Shown here: one piece after another, positions 5,416 to 6,540 of the stretch
Position numbering within the stretch: position 1 is the first letter of the stretch
Layout of the letters: each line of letters begins with the position of its first letter
Position numbers and translations under genes: made by a program
Notes under the pieces: model-generated
Database searches by the model: none
What the model saw: only the letters and a program-made list of their open reading frames with translations
Told to the model about the DNA's origin: nothing
DNA from: Novosphingobium sp.
GTDB lineage: Bacteria; Pseudomonadota; Alphaproteobacteria; Sphingomonadales; Sphingomonadaceae
Reading direction: 5' to 3'
DNA: 6,540 bases
Assembly (NCBI GenBank): GCA_030830245.1
Contig: JAURNJ010000017.1
Location: forward strand, 1 to 6,540

Positions 5416-5940
5416 ATGTATCTGTGCATTCCCAACTTGCTCGGTGAAGACCAGGTGGCCGAGCTTTCGGGCTTGATGGAGCGCCAGGCATTTGCCGATG
5501 GTCGCGCCACGGGTGGCCTGGCTGCCAAGGAAATCAAGAACAACCTTCAGTCGCCTGCGGATACCGAATCCTATGCCAGGATGCGCGCCATCGTGCTGGA
5601 GGCGGTCAATTCGAACCGCCAGTTTTCGCTGGTAGCAATTCCGCGCTTCTTCCTGCCGATCCGGTTTGCGCGCTACACCGAAGGCATGAATTACGGTCGC
5701 CATGTCGATAACGCGGTCATGGGCATCAATCCGCCGATTCGAATCGACATGGCATTCACCGTCTTCCTCACCGGGCCGGATGAATATGAAGGCGGCGAAC
5801 TGACCGTGCACGAGCAGGCCTCGCTAAACCGGTTCAAGCTGCCAAACGGTTGGGCCGTGCTTTACGAGTCCAATACGTTGCACGAAGTCGCGCCGGTTAG
5901 GGAGCGCTATCTCGGGGCGGAACGCGATCTTGATGTCTAG
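5416..5940 (+). CDS. PKHD-type Fe(II)/2-oxoglutarate dioxygenase, interrupted by TAG (likely pseudogene)
   Basis: The first 174 residues of a PiuC/YbiX-like hydroxylase; full-length members are about 225 residues. In the family these cupin-fold enzymes bind Fe(II) and 2-oxoglutarate and are often tied to iron uptake. Visible: N-terminal IPNLL...FADGRATGG, then KNNLQ, RFARYTEGMNYGRHVDNAV with iron ligands H96 and D98, MAFTVFLTGPDEYEGGEL, and LYESNTLHEVAPV with distal ligand H156. So the HxD...H triad is intact. After V161 the usual T-R-G-x-R motif, whose last Arg binds 2-oxoglutarate, is shortened to R-E-R, and about four further residues of the following W-I-Q strand are missing. A TAG then ends the frame at 5938-5940. 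Family-like sequence continues in the same frame past the stop. No iron-uptake gene is nearby. The product would probably be inactive; sequencing error is the alternative. Confidence 0.85.
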   Translation: MYLCIPNLLGEDQVAELSGLMERQAFADGRATGGLAAKEIKNNLQSPADTESYARMRAIVLEAVNSNRQFSLVAIPRFFLPIRFARYTEGMNYGRHVDNAVMGINPPIRIDMAFTVFLTGPDEYEGGELTVHEQASLNRFKLPNGWAVLYESNTLHEVAPVRERYLGAERDLDV

Positions 5941-6018
5941 AAGAAGGCGCTGTTGCTCGGTGCGACCAATCACATGGACCGGCTGCGTGTCCTGTTCGGG
6001 GAAATCGGCAGCAACTAT
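5941..6018 (+). pseudogene. C-terminal remnant of the PKHD dioxygenase beyond the TAG
   Basis: In the same frame as the gene before the stop, this reads KKALLLGATNHMDRLRVLFG-EIGSNY. It lines up with the family's C-terminal helix region (in E. coli YbiX, from memory, [20 protein letters not shown]) with matching spacing and hydrophobic pattern. The final family segment (LL.LYHNLLR.W type) is not recognisable afterwards, and the frame runs on antisense to a - strand gene up to 6411. So the gene has at least a nonsense codon and a lost or shifted 3' end. Confidence 0.55.
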
Positions 6019-6019
6019 C

Positions 6020-6088
6020 GAGGCTGGCAGGTTTCGTGGCGCCCTCGGTGCAGGCCGCAAGTTGAGCCGCTAGCCAGTTCTGCATCAT
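6020..6088 (-). pseudogene. Possible start of a second - strand gene, truncated
   Basis: ATGATG at 6083-6088 overlaps the TGA stop (6085-6087) of the partial gene to its right in an ATGA arrangement typical of translational coupling. The frame begins MMQNWLAAQLAACTEGATKP, which looks like a plausible protein start. It then runs at about 6020 into the 3' end of the dioxygenase pseudogene, where it loses protein-like character and stops near 5897. I infer a gene cut off by deletion. A purely fortuitous ATGA overlap cannot be excluded, and I recognise no family. Confidence 0.3.
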
Positions 6089-6540
6089 CCGGTGATGACA
6101 ACCTCGCAGGCGTCGCTGAACACGATTTCGCGACTGGCGTGCAGGTTATTGTGCGGCCCGCCGCCCCAAGAGGTCATGACCGTGGAATAGACCCCGGTCC
6201 CTCCGGCGACGAGGATCAGCAGCCGGTCCGGCGCGCCGATGGCAGGGACGATGGCGTCGGGATCGGCGGCAGGCTTGCCACTTCGCGCACGACTTACCCG
6301 CTCCGCGGTGTTGACGGCGCGCTTCAGCAGTTCGTCTGCGATCCGCTCGCGGTCATAGCCCTCGCGGGAAAGGGCGAGGGCGTGATCGGGATTGAGCACG
6401 ACAACGATTGAGCCGCTGTGGAAGCTGGCATTGTTGTGCCCCACCCCGGCGATGGTTTCTGCGAGCACGCCAAGCATCCTGTCGGCGACCGGGGCGTCGT
6501 CGCTGCCAGGCGGCAAGATCACCGAAATGGGCGAACCGAC
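6085..6540 (-). CDS. Hypothetical protein, C-terminal part (enters from right edge)
   Basis: The last 151 residues of a - strand gene whose start lies outside the window; the frame is open to the edge, so the GTG at 6522 is not a reason to start there. I do not recognise the family. Visible features, numbered from the edge: a short strand (VGSPISVILPPG), a helix with RMLGVLAETI, then HNNASF, strand GSIVVVLNPDHALAL (43-57), a charged helix with YDRERIADELLKRA (62-75), strand PDRLLILVAGGTGVYSTVM (104-122) containing Gly-rich VAGGTGVYS, then WGGGPHNNLHASREI, ending DACEVVITG. The alternating beta/alpha layout with Asn/His/Gly-rich loops suggests a soluble alpha/beta enzyme domain. There is one Cys (C145). 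Its TGA overlaps a possible second start (ATGA). Codon use fits the rest of the window. Confidence 0.8.
   Translation of the reverse strand, partial: VGSPISVILPPGSDDAPVADRMLGVLAETIAGVGHNNASFHSGSIVVVLNPDHALALSREGYDRERIADELLKRAVNTAERVSRARSGKPAADPDAIVPAIGAPDRLLILVAGGTGVYSTVMTSWGGGPHNNLHASREIVFSDACEVVITG

Noticed and set aside
5092..5811. A 239-codon - strand frame with the ending RTSDPQIRSLMLYPAELRA
   Set aside because: That ending is the antisense translation of tRNA-Arg, a familiar false protein in databases. The rest is antisense to the terminator and the dioxygenase.
6225..6237. A third copy of the tRNA-Arg 3' end (GGTCCGGCGCGCC)
   Set aside because: It is only an imperfect GC-rich match and lies inside the coding part of the - strand gene.
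5953..6411. A separate + strand gene of 152 codons
   Set aside because: Its first part is the in-frame continuation of the dioxygenase after the TAG, and the rest is antisense to the - strand gene. No start signal is present.

Overview
The window looks like chromosomal DNA from an alphaproteobacterium, most likely a sphingomonad (Sphingomonadales / Erythrobacteraceae type). The grounds are high GC with matching codon use, Flp-type pilins of the GATA(I/V)EYG kind, an M48 protease with a C-terminal LysM-like domain directly behind a XerD-type recombinase, and a tRNA-Arg(ACG). This placement is inferred from gene character, not from a database search.

Left half (3-4006, + strand): a tight, apparently co-transcribed trio. 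It starts with a large alpha-helical protein of unknown function whose N-terminus probably lies off the left edge. A XerD-type tyrosine recombinase with a full catalytic set follows after 4 bp. Then, 22 bp on, comes a secreted M48 zinc metalloprotease (HEVGH) with a LysM-like tail. A GC-rich hairpin at 4044-4067 separates this block from the convergent pilin genes.

Middle (4095-5230): two small Flp/Fap-type (type IVb) prepilin genes in tandem on the - strand, both too short to stand out in an ORF scan. Divergent from them is a MutT-type Nudix hydrolase with a GTG start, followed by tRNA-Arg(ACG) with encoded CCA and a strong intrinsic terminator.

Right part (5231-6540): a worn stretch. Just past the tRNA terminator lie a 22-bp piece resembling the 3' end of another (Leu-like) tRNA on the - strand and an exact 16-bp direct copy of the tRNA-Arg 3' end. 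Next is a PiuC/YbiX-like Fe(II)/2-oxoglutarate dioxygenase that keeps its iron triad but is damaged around the 2-oxoglutarate-binding arginine and stopped by an in-frame TAG. Homologous sequence continues in the same frame past that stop, so it is probably a pseudogene. It runs head-on into a - strand unit: a partial gene entering from the right edge, plus a 4-bp-overlapping start of a second gene that seems cut off. No obvious new defence or mobile system is present. The most informative features are the tRNA-linked repeats and the decaying convergent genes, which together suggest a past integration/deletion hotspot at this tRNA.
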